From positions 124,001 to 188,000 of the forward strand of contig LT827123.1 in the NCBI GenBank assembly GCA_900169975.1: a stretch of DNA of 64,000 bases. Reading direction: 5' to 3'. Position numbers and translations under genes: made by a program. The notes beneath the pieces are model-generated. The model was not told the DNA's origin, did no database searches, and saw only the letters and a program-made list of their open reading frames with translations. Shown piece after piece: positions 41,454 through 50,250 of this stretch. The first letter of the stretch is position 1. Each line of letters starts with the position of its first letter. The DNA is from Pseudoflavonifractor sp. Marseille-P3106 (GTDB taxonomy: Bacteria; Bacillota; Clostridia; Oscillospirales; Oscillospiraceae).

Positions 41454-42302
41454 ATGGAATACGCGGTCAAGATCGACCACTTGTGCAAAGACTTTGGCTC
41501 ATTTTCTCTGAAGGATGTGTCCCTTGCCATCCCGGGGGGGACTATTCTGGGACTGATTGGGGAAAACGGAGCGGGAAAATCCACGGTTATCAAGTGCCTG
41601 CTGGGGATTCTCCGGCGGGACAGCGGCGAGGTCTCCGTCCTGGGTCAGGAGGGGGAGGCGGCGCTCACCGAAGTGGGGTATGTCCCCGACGAGTGCCCCT
41701 TCTCCGATGCGCTCAGGGTGAAGCAGGTGGGGAAATTTCTCGGCGGGGTGTTCCCCGGCTGGGATGAGACGCTGTTTGGTCACTACCTGGAGAAGTTCGA
41801 TCTGCCGGCAGAGAAGAAAGTAAAGGAACTCTCCCGGGGCATGAAGATGAAGCTCTCCATCGCTGCTGCTCTGGCCCACAGGCCCAAGCTGCTGGTGCTG
41901 GACGAGGCCACCTCCGGGTTGGATCCGGTGATCCGGGACGAAATCCTGGATGAGTTTCTCGCCTTCCTCTCCGATGAGGATCACGCCATTCTCATCTCCA
42001 GCCACATCACCAGCGACCTGGAAAAGATCTGCGACTGGGTGGTCTATCTCCATAGGGGGGAGGTGACCGTCTCGGGGGCCAAGGACGAGCTGCTGGACAA
42101 CTACGGGAAGCTCTCCTGCTCCCGGGCTGACTTGAGCCGGGTGGAACCCGCTCTGGTGGTGGGGAAACGGACGGGAGAATTCGGCTGTCAGGCGCTGATC
42201 CGGGATCGGGCGGTCTTTCAGCAGGCCTATCCCGATCTGCCGCTGGACCCGGCCAGCCTGGAGGATCTGATGATTTTTACCACAAGGGGGGACAGAGCAT
42301 GA
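41454..42302 (+). CDS. ABC transporter ATP-binding protein
   Basis: 282 residues. Walker A GENGAGKST, signature LSRGMKMK, Walker B LLVLDEATSGLDP, H-loop LISSHIT. Energises the membrane partner encoded next, overlapping by four bases. Similar to YtrB/BcrA-type exporters. Confidence 0.93.
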   Translation: MEYAVKIDHLCKDFGSFSLKDVSLAIPGGTILGLIGENGAGKSTVIKCLLGILRRDSGEVSVLGQEGEAALTEVGYVPDECPFSDALRVKQVGKFLGGVFPGWDETLFGHYLEKFDLPAEKKVKELSRGMKMKLSIAAALAHRPKLLVLDEATSGLDPVIRDEILDEFLAFLSDEDHAILISSHITSDLEKICDWVVYLHRGEVTVSGAKDELLDNYGKLSCSRADLSRVEPALVVGKRTGEFGCQALIRDRAVFQQAYPDLPLDPASLEDLMIFTTRGDRA

Positions 42303-42910
42303 GAGGCTTTTTAAGGCGGGATCTGGACCTGATGATTCCAAACCTGAAAATTTACGGGGGGATCTTTGCCATCATGCTGGTGGTGTCCTTTTTCACTTCG
42401 CTGGGCCTGGACTTTTTCGCCATCTACGCCTGTATCTTTACTTTCTCCGGGATGCTGGGATTGTTCAGCTATGATGAGGCCAACCACTGGCAGGCCTATG
42501 CCGCGGCCGCTCCCAACGGGCGCCGGAGCCAGGTGGAGGCTCGGTATGCCCTCGCCTTCCTCTTCAGCGGCGGGGTGACCCTGGTGCTCCTGATCGCCGA
42601 TCTGGTGAGTCCGGATGGCCGCGGCATGATGGGAATGCCCTTCTTTTACGGCGGGCTCGGCCTGGTCTATGCCGCTGTGGCGATGCCCCTGTGCTATCGC
42701 TTCGGGGTGAATCGGGGCCGGGTGTTTCTCCTGGTCATTGTTGCTCTTTCCGCGGTGCTGGGCGCGGTGGGGAGCATCGCGGGGATGGCCGGCGGCGGAG
42801 AGGCAGACTTTCCCGTGTGGCTGGGCCTGCTTCTGCTGGGGGCCGGGATTCTGGCAAACCTGATCTCCCGGGGGATCTCCGTGCGTATCATGGCGCGCAA
42901 GGAGCTTTGA
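42299..42910 (+). CDS. ABC-2-type membrane permease
   Basis: 203 residues with five to six hydrophobic segments. Begins FLRRDLDLMIPNLKIYGGI; ends in a basic tail. Overlaps the ATPase gene start by ATGA. Substrate unknown; a lantibiotic or wall-antibiotic exporter is plausible with a YtrA regulator. Confidence 0.8.
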   Translation: MRGFLRRDLDLMIPNLKIYGGIFAIMLVVSFFTSLGLDFFAIYACIFTFSGMLGLFSYDEANHWQAYAAAAPNGRRSQVEARYALAFLFSGGVTLVLLIADLVSPDGRGMMGMPFFYGGLGLVYAAVAMPLCYRFGVNRGRVFLLVIVALSAVLGAVGSIAGMAGGGEADFPVWLGLLLLGAGILANLISRGISVRIMARKEL

Positions 42911-42923
42911 GAAAGTGAAAAGT

Positions 42924-42955
42924 CACCCCCGGCGGGCTTCGGCCCGCCGGGGGTG
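42924..42955. terminator. UUCG-loop hairpin after the ABC operon
   Basis: 14-bp GC stem closed by TTCG. It lies between two converging genes; no strong T-run follows. Confidence 0.75.
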
Positions 42956-42963
42956 AGATTGTG

Positions 42964-44148
42964 TTAAGAAAAGGTCATGCCGGAACCAAGCCCGTCGCTG
43001 TCCAGCATCCGCTCCAGCACCGCCACATCGGCGGTGATGTCCATGGCGTCGGTCTGGAAGAGCTGGTCAAGCTGCTTTTCGAACCCCTCCACCACTTTAT
43101 CCATCATCCCCTCGATTCGCGCCTTGGCAGCCGAGATGTTGGATCCCTGCACGCCCTGGGCGTCCATCTGGGCGTAAGCCTTCAAAATTTTCAGGGTAGT
43201 GGGCAGATAGTAATTCAAAAACTGGCGCAGCTGTCCGGCCTTGGCGGGATTCTGCCGCTGGTAGTCCAGAATTTTCCCCGTAATTTCCCCGATACGGTCG
43301 ATCTTGCGGCTCATTTCCTCGTCGGGAATCGCATCGTTGATGGCCTTGATTTCCCGCAGAATGGCGTCATCGGAGGACGCGCTCTTTTTCCCGCCCTCAG
43401 CCTGTTTCACCCAGTCCTGGGGCGGCTCGTAGCCCTGATCGGTGAGCACCAGACGTCCGGTGGCACGGTCGATGTAGCCCATGGGCAGGATTCCGTCGGA
43501 GAGCATCCGCTGGAGGTCGGCAATGGCCTTCTTTTCCGGCACTCCGGCGGCCCCCGCCAGGTCGGAGATGAAGATGGAGCTGCGCTGGCCGATGAGGCCC
43601 AGATAGAGCCGCTGACGGCGGGCCCGCCAGGTCATGGAAAGGCCCATTCCGGTCATGAAGAGGCTGGCACACAAAAAGCCGAAGGTGGTAAAGGCCCCCG
43701 TTATGGCGCGGGCGCCGGAAAGTCCGGTGCCCGCGATCACGCCGAAGCAGGAGACGGCGAAGCAGAGGGAAAAAATCGTGCCCACCACCGTGAGTGCGGT
43801 GCCGCCTCTGGGGGAACGGAACCCTCTGTGGAGGCCGCTCCGCTGCCGTACCCGACCCGGATCATTTCGGGGAGCTCCCATGCCCCGGGCGGAGGTGGAA
43901 GAAGCGGGAGGCGTCTGCCGCCGTGCCTGACCGTTCTGAGCCTGCCAATCCGCCGCGCCGCTGGGGGCGTAAGGACCGGCTCCGGCGGAGGAACCGTATC
44001 GGTCCTTCATGTCACGGCGGATCTGATCGGTGGGGATGTTTACGCCGCCCAGATTCATGAAGAGCAGGACCATTCCTACCGGCCAGAAAAAAATGAAGCC
44101 CAGCACGATGAGCCACCACGGAATGTTGGAATCCTGTTTGTTTGACAT
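42964..44148 (-). CDS. XpaC-like 5-bromo-4-chloroindolyl phosphate hydrolysis family protein
   Basis: 394 residues. Two N-terminal hydrophobic segments (10-30), a Gln/Ser/Arg-rich linker, two more membrane segments (about 115-165), and a C-terminal XpaC domain (LNYYLPTTLKILKAYAQM) typical of PF10112. The biochemical role is not known; members occur near tellurite-resistance TelA genes. Confidence 0.82.
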   Translation of the reverse strand: MSNKQDSNIPWWLIVLGFIFFWPVGMVLLFMNLGGVNIPTDQIRRDMKDRYGSSAGAGPYAPSGAADWQAQNGQARRQTPPASSTSARGMGAPRNDPGRVRQRSGLHRGFRSPRGGTALTVVGTIFSLCFAVSCFGVIAGTGLSGARAITGAFTTFGFLCASLFMTGMGLSMTWRARRQRLYLGLIGQRSSIFISDLAGAAGVPEKKAIADLQRMLSDGILPMGYIDRATGRLVLTDQGYEPPQDWVKQAEGGKKSASSDDAILREIKAINDAIPDEEMSRKIDRIGEITGKILDYQRQNPAKAGQLRQFLNYYLPTTLKILKAYAQMDAQGVQGSNISAAKARIEGMMDKVVEGFEKQLDQLFQTDAMDITADVAVLERMLDSDGLGSGMTFS

Positions 44149-44258
44149 GCTGTTCCTCCCGAAAACATACTTTTACACTTATCACATATCATACAACGAA
44201 AGAAAAGAGTTGTAAAGCGGAAACCGGGGGAGTTTAAGCGGCTGTAACCGTTCTGTCA

Positions 44259-44287
44259 TTGCTTTTTAGGACAAAAAAACATATAAT
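44259..44287 (+). promoter_or_regulatory. Promoter of the VanW gene
   Basis: -35 TTGCTT, 17-base spacer, -10 TATAAT, about 58 bases before the ATG. Confidence 0.65.
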
Positions 44288-44344
44288 GACCTATATCTTG
44301 TGTTTCGCCGCCGCAAAAGCGGCGTGTGATCTGGAGTGATGGAG

Positions 44345-46177
44345 ATGGAAGAAAAAGAGACGGGTAAGCGGGTTATGCCCGGTTCCCGGAAAAAGATCGG
44401 CCTGATTGCGGCTGGAATCGTGGTCGGGGTATTGGCGGCAGCCTACCTTGGATTGTGTGCCTTTGCCAACGGAGATAAGCTGTGGCCCAACACCAGCGTG
44501 ATGGGGGTGGATCTCTCCGGATTGACTGCCGCTCAGGCCGAGGAAAAGCTGGCCGGGGCCATTCCCGGCAAGCTGGCGGGAAAACGGGTGGAACTCTATG
44601 AGCCCGGCAGCGGACAGCGGGTCTCGCTGGATACCGATGGACTGATGGAGGCCGCCGATCTGGCCGGGGATGTGAACACCGCCGCCCATGCCGACCGCCG
44701 GGGAACCAATTTTCTGACGCTGGGCGGCCGCTATCTGGCCCGGGTGATTTCCGGCGGAGACATTGAGGTCCCACCCACGCTGACGTTCACCCCCGACGGG
44801 GAAAAGCGGATGGCGCAGGCGCTGGAGGAGCTTTCCGAGAAGCTGGGGATCGAGGGCAATGAGACGACCTATGAAGTCACCGATACCGCCCTCCTCTTTC
44901 AAAAAGGTGTCACCGGCACGGAAGTGGACGGGGCGGCTGCCCGCGAGGGCGTGGGCTTTGCCCTCAGCGGCACCGGGCCGGAGACGGTGGAGGTGGTGCT
45001 CATCCAGGCCCCCCCGGCAGAGCCGGACTTCAACGCCATCCACGAGAAGGTCTCCGCTCAGGTGGCTGACGCCTATCTGGACAAGGAGAGCCGGGAGATC
45101 GTCCCCTCGGTGATGGGGGTGGACTTTGATGTGGCGGCGGCCCGGGCGGCGCTGGCCAAGACCGCCGATGGCAGGCCCTGCCGGGTGGAGCTTACGCTGA
45201 CCGCGCCGAAGATCAGCACCGAGACGCTTCAGGCCAGCCTGTTTCGGGACACACTGGGAGCTGCTGTCACCAAGTTCAGCGGTACTGCCGCCCGGAAGGA
45301 CAATATCAAGCTGGCGGCCAGCTTTATCAACGGATATATTCTCTTCCCCGGGGAGGAATTTTCCTATAACGCCCTCTGCGGCCCCTACGAGACCTCCAAA
45401 GGCTACGGCAAGGCAGGCGCCTATGTCAACGGAAAGACGGTGGATACCACGGCCGGCGGCATCTGCCAACTCTCCTCCACCCTCCACTGGGCGACCTTAA
45501 AGGGGAATCTGGAGATCACCGAGCGCCACTGCCACCGCTATGAACCCAGCTATATCCCTGGCGGCCTGGACGCCACGGTGTATGGAAACAGTTTGGATTA
45601 CCGGTTTAAAAACACCACCGAGTATCCGGTGAAGGTAGAGGCCTATGTGGACAGCAAAAACTACGTCCACGTCAATCTCTATGGCACCAATACCTCGGGG
45701 ATCCACGGAGAGCCGTACCACACCAACCGGACGGTGACCCAGTATGCCCAGACAGTATATGAACCCAGCGCGGAGATTCCACAGGGCACGACGCGGAAGG
45801 ATCCCGAGCGCACCGCCTACAATGCAGTCACCATGGAGACCTATCAGAAGCTGGTGGATGCCAACGGTAAGACTGTGGACACCATTTTCCTGCACAAGGA
45901 CAGCTATAAGCTGCGCAATGCCGTGATCCTCTACAATCCCGCCGACGCGGCGCTGTGGGGGATCGATCCCTCCACCGGGCTAAAGACACTGACGCCGGTG
46001 ACGCCAACGCCTGCCGCCACCCAACCCCCCGCAGACACGCCCGCTCCCACGGAAAGCCAGACTCCGGCCGTGACGGCGGCACCCACCGCTGAGCCGACGG
46101 CGCCCGTTCCCGGGGAGACTCAGACGCCTGCCCCCACCGCCGATCCCAACGATCCCCTGCTTCCGCCCGAAGCCTGA
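44345..46177 (+). CDS. VanW-family protein with peptidoglycan-binding domain
   Basis: 610 residues. Signal-anchor at about 15-40 after a basic start; two PG_binding_4/YoaR-like repeats (SVMGVDLSGLTAAQAEEKL at about 55-180 and SVMGVDFDVAAARAAL at about 255-300), then the VanW domain (about 320-450: GGICQLSSTLHWA, NSLDYRFKN). The last 90 residues are Pro/Thr-rich wall-spanning tail. Extracellular, possible role in wall maintenance. A GTG nine bases upstream is an alternative start. Confidence 0.9.
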   Translation: MEEKETGKRVMPGSRKKIGLIAAGIVVGVLAAAYLGLCAFANGDKLWPNTSVMGVDLSGLTAAQAEEKLAGAIPGKLAGKRVELYEPGSGQRVSLDTDGLMEAADLAGDVNTAAHADRRGTNFLTLGGRYLARVISGGDIEVPPTLTFTPDGEKRMAQALEELSEKLGIEGNETTYEVTDTALLFQKGVTGTEVDGAAAREGVGFALSGTGPETVEVVLIQAPPAEPDFNAIHEKVSAQVADAYLDKESREIVPSVMGVDFDVAAARAALAKTADGRPCRVELTLTAPKISTETLQASLFRDTLGAAVTKFSGTAARKDNIKLAASFINGYILFPGEEFSYNALCGPYETSKGYGKAGAYVNGKTVDTTAGGICQLSSTLHWATLKGNLEITERHCHRYEPSYIPGGLDATVYGNSLDYRFKNTTEYPVKVEAYVDSKNYVHVNLYGTNTSGIHGEPYHTNRTVTQYAQTVYEPSAEIPQGTTRKDPERTAYNAVTMETYQKLVDANGKTVDTIFLHKDSYKLRNAVILYNPADAALWGIDPSTGLKTLTPVTPTPAATQPPADTPAPTESQTPAVTAAPTAEPTAPVPGETQTPAPTADPNDPLLPPEA

Positions 46178-46198
46178 TGGGAAGGAGCTTACAAAAGC

Positions 46199-46879
46199 AT
46201 GTTTCAAGGTTTTTCACAGCAGACTGTGGATTTCCTTTGGGGAATCCGATTCAACAACGAGCGCAGCTGGTTTGAGGCCCATAAGGAGGACTATCAGAAA
46301 AACCTCTATGAGCCGATGAAGGAGCTCTGCCGGAGCCTGTATGAGGGCTTTGGGGAGCGGCACAAGGATCTGGAAATGACCAGCCGGGTCTGCCGCATCT
46401 ATCGGGACGCCCGCAGGCTCCATGGCCGAGGGCCTTACAAGGACCACCTGTGGCTGACCCTCTCCCAGCCGGTGGAGCGCTGGTCGGCGGCCCCGGCGTT
46501 CTGGTTTGAGATCTCGGCGGACGGGTACAGCCACGGAGTGGGCTACTGGATGGCTCAGGCCCTGACGATGGCCAAGTTCCGGGCGCGGATGGACCGGGAT
46601 CCAAAACCGATGGAAAAGCTGGCCCGCCAGATCAAAAAACAGGATGTTTTTGCGCTGGATGGAGAGGATTTCAAGCGCCCGAAACAGGCGCCCAGCACCC
46701 TGCTGGAGCCTTGGTACAACAAGAAAAACGGATTCTCACTCAGCTGTGACCGGCCTCATGATGACCTGGTTTTTTCTCCTGAGCTGCCCGGAGCGCTTCT
46801 GGAGGAGTGGGAGAAGCTGGTTCCCCTGTTCCGCTACCTGTCCACACTGGACGGGGATCCGGACCCAAGAGAGCCGTAA
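46199..46879 (+). CDS. DUF2461 family protein
   Basis: 226 residues matching the DUF2461 pattern (FLWGIRFNNERSWFEAHKEDY; RIYRDARRLHGRGPYKDHLW; GYSHGVGYW). Cytosolic, unassigned function. AAGGAG upstream; 21 bases after the VanW gene. Confidence 0.85.
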   Translation: MFQGFSQQTVDFLWGIRFNNERSWFEAHKEDYQKNLYEPMKELCRSLYEGFGERHKDLEMTSRVCRIYRDARRLHGRGPYKDHLWLTLSQPVERWSAAPAFWFEISADGYSHGVGYWMAQALTMAKFRARMDRDPKPMEKLARQIKKQDVFALDGEDFKRPKQAPSTLLEPWYNKKNGFSLSCDRPHDDLVFSPELPGALLEEWEKLVPLFRYLSTLDGDPDPREP

Positions 46880-46960
46880 TCATTTTCAGAATTTTTTGAC
46901 AGGAACAAAGACCACCCTGCTGCGCATACTGAGAGGGAACATTCTCAGAAAGGCGGCGGG

Positions 46961-47704
46961 GTGGTTTTGCGTTTGGAATGGAAAAAGATGACGATGTTGG
47001 CCCTGACGGCGGCACTGATCCTCCCATGGGCGGGGGCGGGGCTTCAAAAGGCCCGCTCCGAAGCGTGCCCTGCGGATGCGGTGCTGACGCAGGAGTGCGA
47101 GCTGAAGCTCATTGCCCTCACATTTGACGACGGTCCCCGGCGCTCCACCACAACGGAATTGCTGGACGGTTTGGCCCAGCGGGGCGTGCGGGCCACTTTT
47201 TTTTTGATCGGGGAGCAGGTGCCCGGCAACGAGGACTTGCTGCGGCGGATGGATGAGGAGGGACACCAGATCGGGATCCACACCTACGATCACGTGATGC
47301 TCACGGGACTCAATGCGGCTGATTTTTCCGCCCAGGTGGACCGGACGCGCACAGTGCTGAAAAATGCTCTGGGACACAACGATTTCCTGCTGCGCCCGCC
47401 CTATGGCATGGTAGACGACGGGGTGAAGCGCCGGGCGGGCTGCCCCATCATCCTGTGGTCTGTCGACCCGGAGGACTGGGACGACAAGAACACCGACCGT
47501 ATTGTGGAGCATGTGGTCTCCCGGGCCAAGGACGGCGATATCATCCTGCTCCACGACATCTATCCCACATCGGTGGAAGCTGCCCTGCGCATTGTGGATG
47601 CCCTTCACCAGAAAGGGTTCTATTTTCTTACGGTGGACGAGCTGGCGGCCCAGCGCCGCCTCTCTTTGAAGGCAGGCAGCACTTATCTGAATTTTTATCC
47701 GTAA
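46961..47704 (+). CDS. Polysaccharide deacetylase family protein
   Basis: 247 residues from a GTG start after AAAGGCGG. An N-terminal signal peptide or anchor (MLALTAALILPWAGAG) is followed by a NodB domain: TFDDGP metal site, HTYDH second metal motif, RPPYG and LHDI motifs. Probably deacetylates wall or spore-cortex sugars outside the membrane. Confidence 0.9.
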   Translation: MVLRLEWKKMTMLALTAALILPWAGAGLQKARSEACPADAVLTQECELKLIALTFDDGPRRSTTTELLDGLAQRGVRATFFLIGEQVPGNEDLLRRMDEEGHQIGIHTYDHVMLTGLNAADFSAQVDRTRTVLKNALGHNDFLLRPPYGMVDDGVKRRAGCPIILWSVDPEDWDDKNTDRIVEHVVSRAKDGDIILLHDIYPTSVEAALRIVDALHQKGFYFLTVDELAAQRRLSLKAGSTYLNFYP

Positions 47705-47768
47705 CACGGGAATTCCCGAAAAAGACATTAAGACGCCATTACAAATAGTGACATTTGTCTTTCGGCCG

Positions 47769-47797
47769 TTGACGATTTTTGACCAAACGTGTACAAT
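47769..47797 (+). promoter_or_regulatory. Promoter of the zinc-ribbon/Big2 gene
   Basis: -35 TTGACG, 17-base spacer, -10 TACAAT. Confidence 0.7.
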
Positions 47798-47829
47798 GGG
47801 ATCAGAAATGAAAAAACGGAGGGAAGAGT

Positions 47830-48861
47830 ATGGCACGCCGCGCCGGCTCAAAAGATGAGCTCATTGAATGCGAATACTGTGGAGAGCGTTACTCCGCCAC
47901 ATATAAACGCTGTCCCTTCTGCAACGGGGACGGCACGGGCCGCTGGGATGACCCGGACAGCCTGGAGAACGAGGATGACTACGACAAGGATGAAGGATTT
48001 CGAACGGGGGGCGGAAAGCGGTTGGCAGGCGGCAGCAGAAGAGGGGGCCGTGGCGGCCCCTCCATTGGCAGGATCATTTTGACGGTCGCGTCTCTGGCGC
48101 TCATCGTGGCGGCGGTCTGTATTGTGATCTCCATTGTCAAATCCATGCTGGGTGGGTCGAAGGACCCGGCCCCTTCGGCCTCTCCCGCGGTGGAGAGCAG
48201 CGTTCCTTCCGAGGCTCCGGCAGAGAGCGGCGCACCCGCCGGGAGTGAGACGCCCATCGAGAGCGCGGCGCCCGCCGAAAGTGAGGCGCCTTCCGCTGGG
48301 CAGATCTCAGGCGTGGGCACGGCCACCGGATTTACCCTCAACCGGGAGGACTTTACCTTTGACGCGGCGGGACAGGTGTTCCAGATGAAAGCGACGTTTA
48401 CTCCGGAAGGGACCACGGGGGATATCACCTGGAAGTCCAGCGATCCCAATGTGGCCTCCGTCTCCTGGAACGGGGTGGTTACCTCGGTGTCGCCGGGGAC
48501 GGTCACTCTCACCGCATCGGTGGCGGGCGCAGGAGAAAAGACCTGTATTGTCCGCTGCAATTTTAAGAGCGGCGGGACAACGACCTCCGCAGCCACTACC
48601 TCGCCCACCGGCTCCGGCGCATCCTCTTCCGCCTCCGGACTCAAGCTCAACCGGGAAGACTTTACCCTGGGACACGCGGGAGAGACTTTCCGTATGGTGG
48701 TGTCGGGAACCAGCGCGGCCGTCACCTGGGCCAGCAGCAATACTTCGGTGGCCACTGTGGGCGCTGATGGTACAGTCACCGCGGTAGGCAAGGGGACCTG
48801 CAATGTCACCGCCACGGTGAACGGCACCACACTGAAGTGCATTGTCCGCTGCAGCTTCTGA
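47830..48861 (+). CDS. Membrane protein with zinc ribbon and two Big2 Ig-like domains
   Basis: 343 residues. Cytosolic zinc-ribbon (ECEYCGERY ... RCPFCNGDG), one transmembrane helix at about 78-103, an Ala/Ser/Glu/Pro linker, and two bacterial Ig-like (Big2) domains (about 160-240 and 265-343). Zinc finger inside, adhesive domains outside: possible surface sensor or scaffold. Function unknown. Confidence 0.8.
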   Translation: MARRAGSKDELIECEYCGERYSATYKRCPFCNGDGTGRWDDPDSLENEDDYDKDEGFRTGGGKRLAGGSRRGGRGGPSIGRIILTVASLALIVAAVCIVISIVKSMLGGSKDPAPSASPAVESSVPSEAPAESGAPAGSETPIESAAPAESEAPSAGQISGVGTATGFTLNREDFTFDAAGQVFQMKATFTPEGTTGDITWKSSDPNVASVSWNGVVTSVSPGTVTLTASVAGAGEKTCIVRCNFKSGGTTTSAATTSPTGSGASSSASGLKLNREDFTLGHAGETFRMVVSGTSAAVTWASSNTSVATVGADGTVTAVGKGTCNVTATVNGTTLKCIVRCSF

Positions 48862-48884
48862 GCGGAATCCGTATTTACATCAGG

Positions 48885-48923
48885 AAAAGGGCGTCCCCGT
48901 CCATGGGCGGGGACGCCCTTTTT
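48885..48923. terminator. Bidirectional terminator before rpiB
   Basis: AAAAGGGCGTCCCCG and CGGGGACGCCCTTTTT around an eight-base loop, serving both converging genes. Confidence 0.9.
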
Positions 48924-48939
48924 GCAGCAAAAAGAAAGG

Positions 48940-49374
48940 TCAGTCCTCCAGCGCGGAGATCTTATTCACCCGGCGCTGGTGCCGGCCGCCCTCGAACGGG
49001 GTGTTCAGGAACACCTCCACAATGCGCTCGGCCAGATTGGGCCCGATTAGCCCTCCGCCCATGGCCAGCATGTTGGCGTCGTTGTGGCGGCGGGTCATCT
49101 CCGCGGAGAGAGGCTCGGAGCACAGGGCGCAGCGGATCCCCTTGACCTTGTTGGCGGCGATGGAGATGCCGATGCCGGTGGTGCAGATGACGATGCCCTT
49201 CTCGCACGCGCCGGAAGCCACCGCACGGGCGGCGGCGGCGGCGAAATCGGGGTAGTCGCAGGAGTCGGTGTTGTCACAGCCGAAATCCTTGTAGGGGATG
49301 CTGTTGGCTTCCAAATAGCCGATGATGTGCTGTTTGAGGCCGAAGCCTCCGTGGTCGGAACCCAGTGCGATCAT
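48940..49374 (-). CDS. rpiB: Ribose-5-phosphate isomerase B
   Basis: 144 residues, standard length. SDHGG near the N-terminus, CTTGIGISIAANK with the catalytic Cys, and RHNDANMLAMGGG. Interconverts ribose-5-P and ribulose-5-P in the pentose phosphate route. AGGAGG precedes the start. Confidence 0.95.
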   Translation of the reverse strand: MIALGSDHGGFGLKQHIIGYLEANSIPYKDFGCDNTDSCDYPDFAAAAARAVASGACEKGIVICTTGIGISIAANKVKGIRCALCSEPLSAEMTRRHNDANMLAMGGGLIGPNLAERIVEVFLNTPFEGGRHQRRVNKISALED

Positions 49375-49434
49375 ATGATATCCTCCTATGATTGTAAAAA
49401 TGGATGGACAGAAAAATAGATGGGGAGTGCAGCC

Positions 49435-50238
49435 TCACAGCCGGATCAGTCTGGGCTGACGGCGTTCGTACACGGCGATGGAGCCAAAGCCCATCTCTTT
49501 TACCAGCTCCGCCGCCGCCCGAATTCCGAGCCCCACGTCATTCGGGCGGTGGGCGTCGCTGCCCAGAGTGATGAGCGTTCCGCCGCAGTCCCGATAGAGG
49601 GCCAGGACAGGCCTCCAGTCGGCGATGTTCCGGCCGCGGCAGGTGTTGACTTCAATGCCCTTCCCCTTGGCGATCACGCGGCGGAAAATTTCGCGGATGC
49701 GATCCCAATACCGGTCCAGGGTGACGTGGTTTCCATCCCGCTCGTTCATATAGCGGAGGGGATAGATCACATGACCCAGCACATCGTAGCAGTCCAGTTC
49801 CGCAAGGGCCTCCATACAGGAGAAGTAGTCGTCCAGAGCGGCGTAGCAGGTCTCCTCACTGTTGTAGTTAACATAATAGAAATCAATGCCTCCGGAGGCG
49901 CGGCCCCGGTTGTGGACGGAGCCGATGACAAAGTCCAGTTCCGGGCGGCTGACGAGCTTTGCGGCGGCGGCGGGATCCTCCCAAGCCTCTCCCAGCTCCA
50001 GCCCCATTTTGATGGGGAGGATCCCGGCAAAAACAGGCCGGGTCAGGGCCAGCTGTTTCTCGATGGGGGCCCACCGGAAGGACAGGTCCAGCTTGCCGTC
50101 GGCGGAGAGAAGGTCGCAGTGATCGGTGAGACAAAGCTCGTCCATGCCGGCGTCCCGCGCCGCCTGGGCCATGGCGGTCAGGGGAGCGGAGCTGTCGGGA
50201 GAGCAGAGAGAATGCGTGTGGTAGTCTGTGAGAAACAT
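49435..50238 (-). CDS. PHP-domain phosphatase, histidinol-phosphatase-like
   Basis: 267 residues. PHP metal motifs: DYHTHS at the N-terminus, LTDHCD, SVHNRG, GHVIYP and SDAHRPNDVG. HisK-type histidinol phosphatases share this pattern, but no other histidine gene is nearby, so another small phosphoester is possible. Separated by 12 bases from the glycosyltransferase gene on the same strand. Confidence 0.85.
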   Translation of the reverse strand: MFLTDYHTHSLCSPDSSAPLTAMAQAARDAGMDELCLTDHCDLLSADGKLDLSFRWAPIEKQLALTRPVFAGILPIKMGLELGEAWEDPAAAAKLVSRPELDFVIGSVHNRGRASGGIDFYYVNYNSEETCYAALDDYFSCMEALAELDCYDVLGHVIYPLRYMNERDGNHVTLDRYWDRIREIFRRVIAKGKGIEVNTCRGRNIADWRPVLALYRDCGGTLITLGSDAHRPNDVGLGIRAAAELVKEMGFGSIAVYERRQPRLIRL

Positions 50239-50250
50239 GAATATGACTCC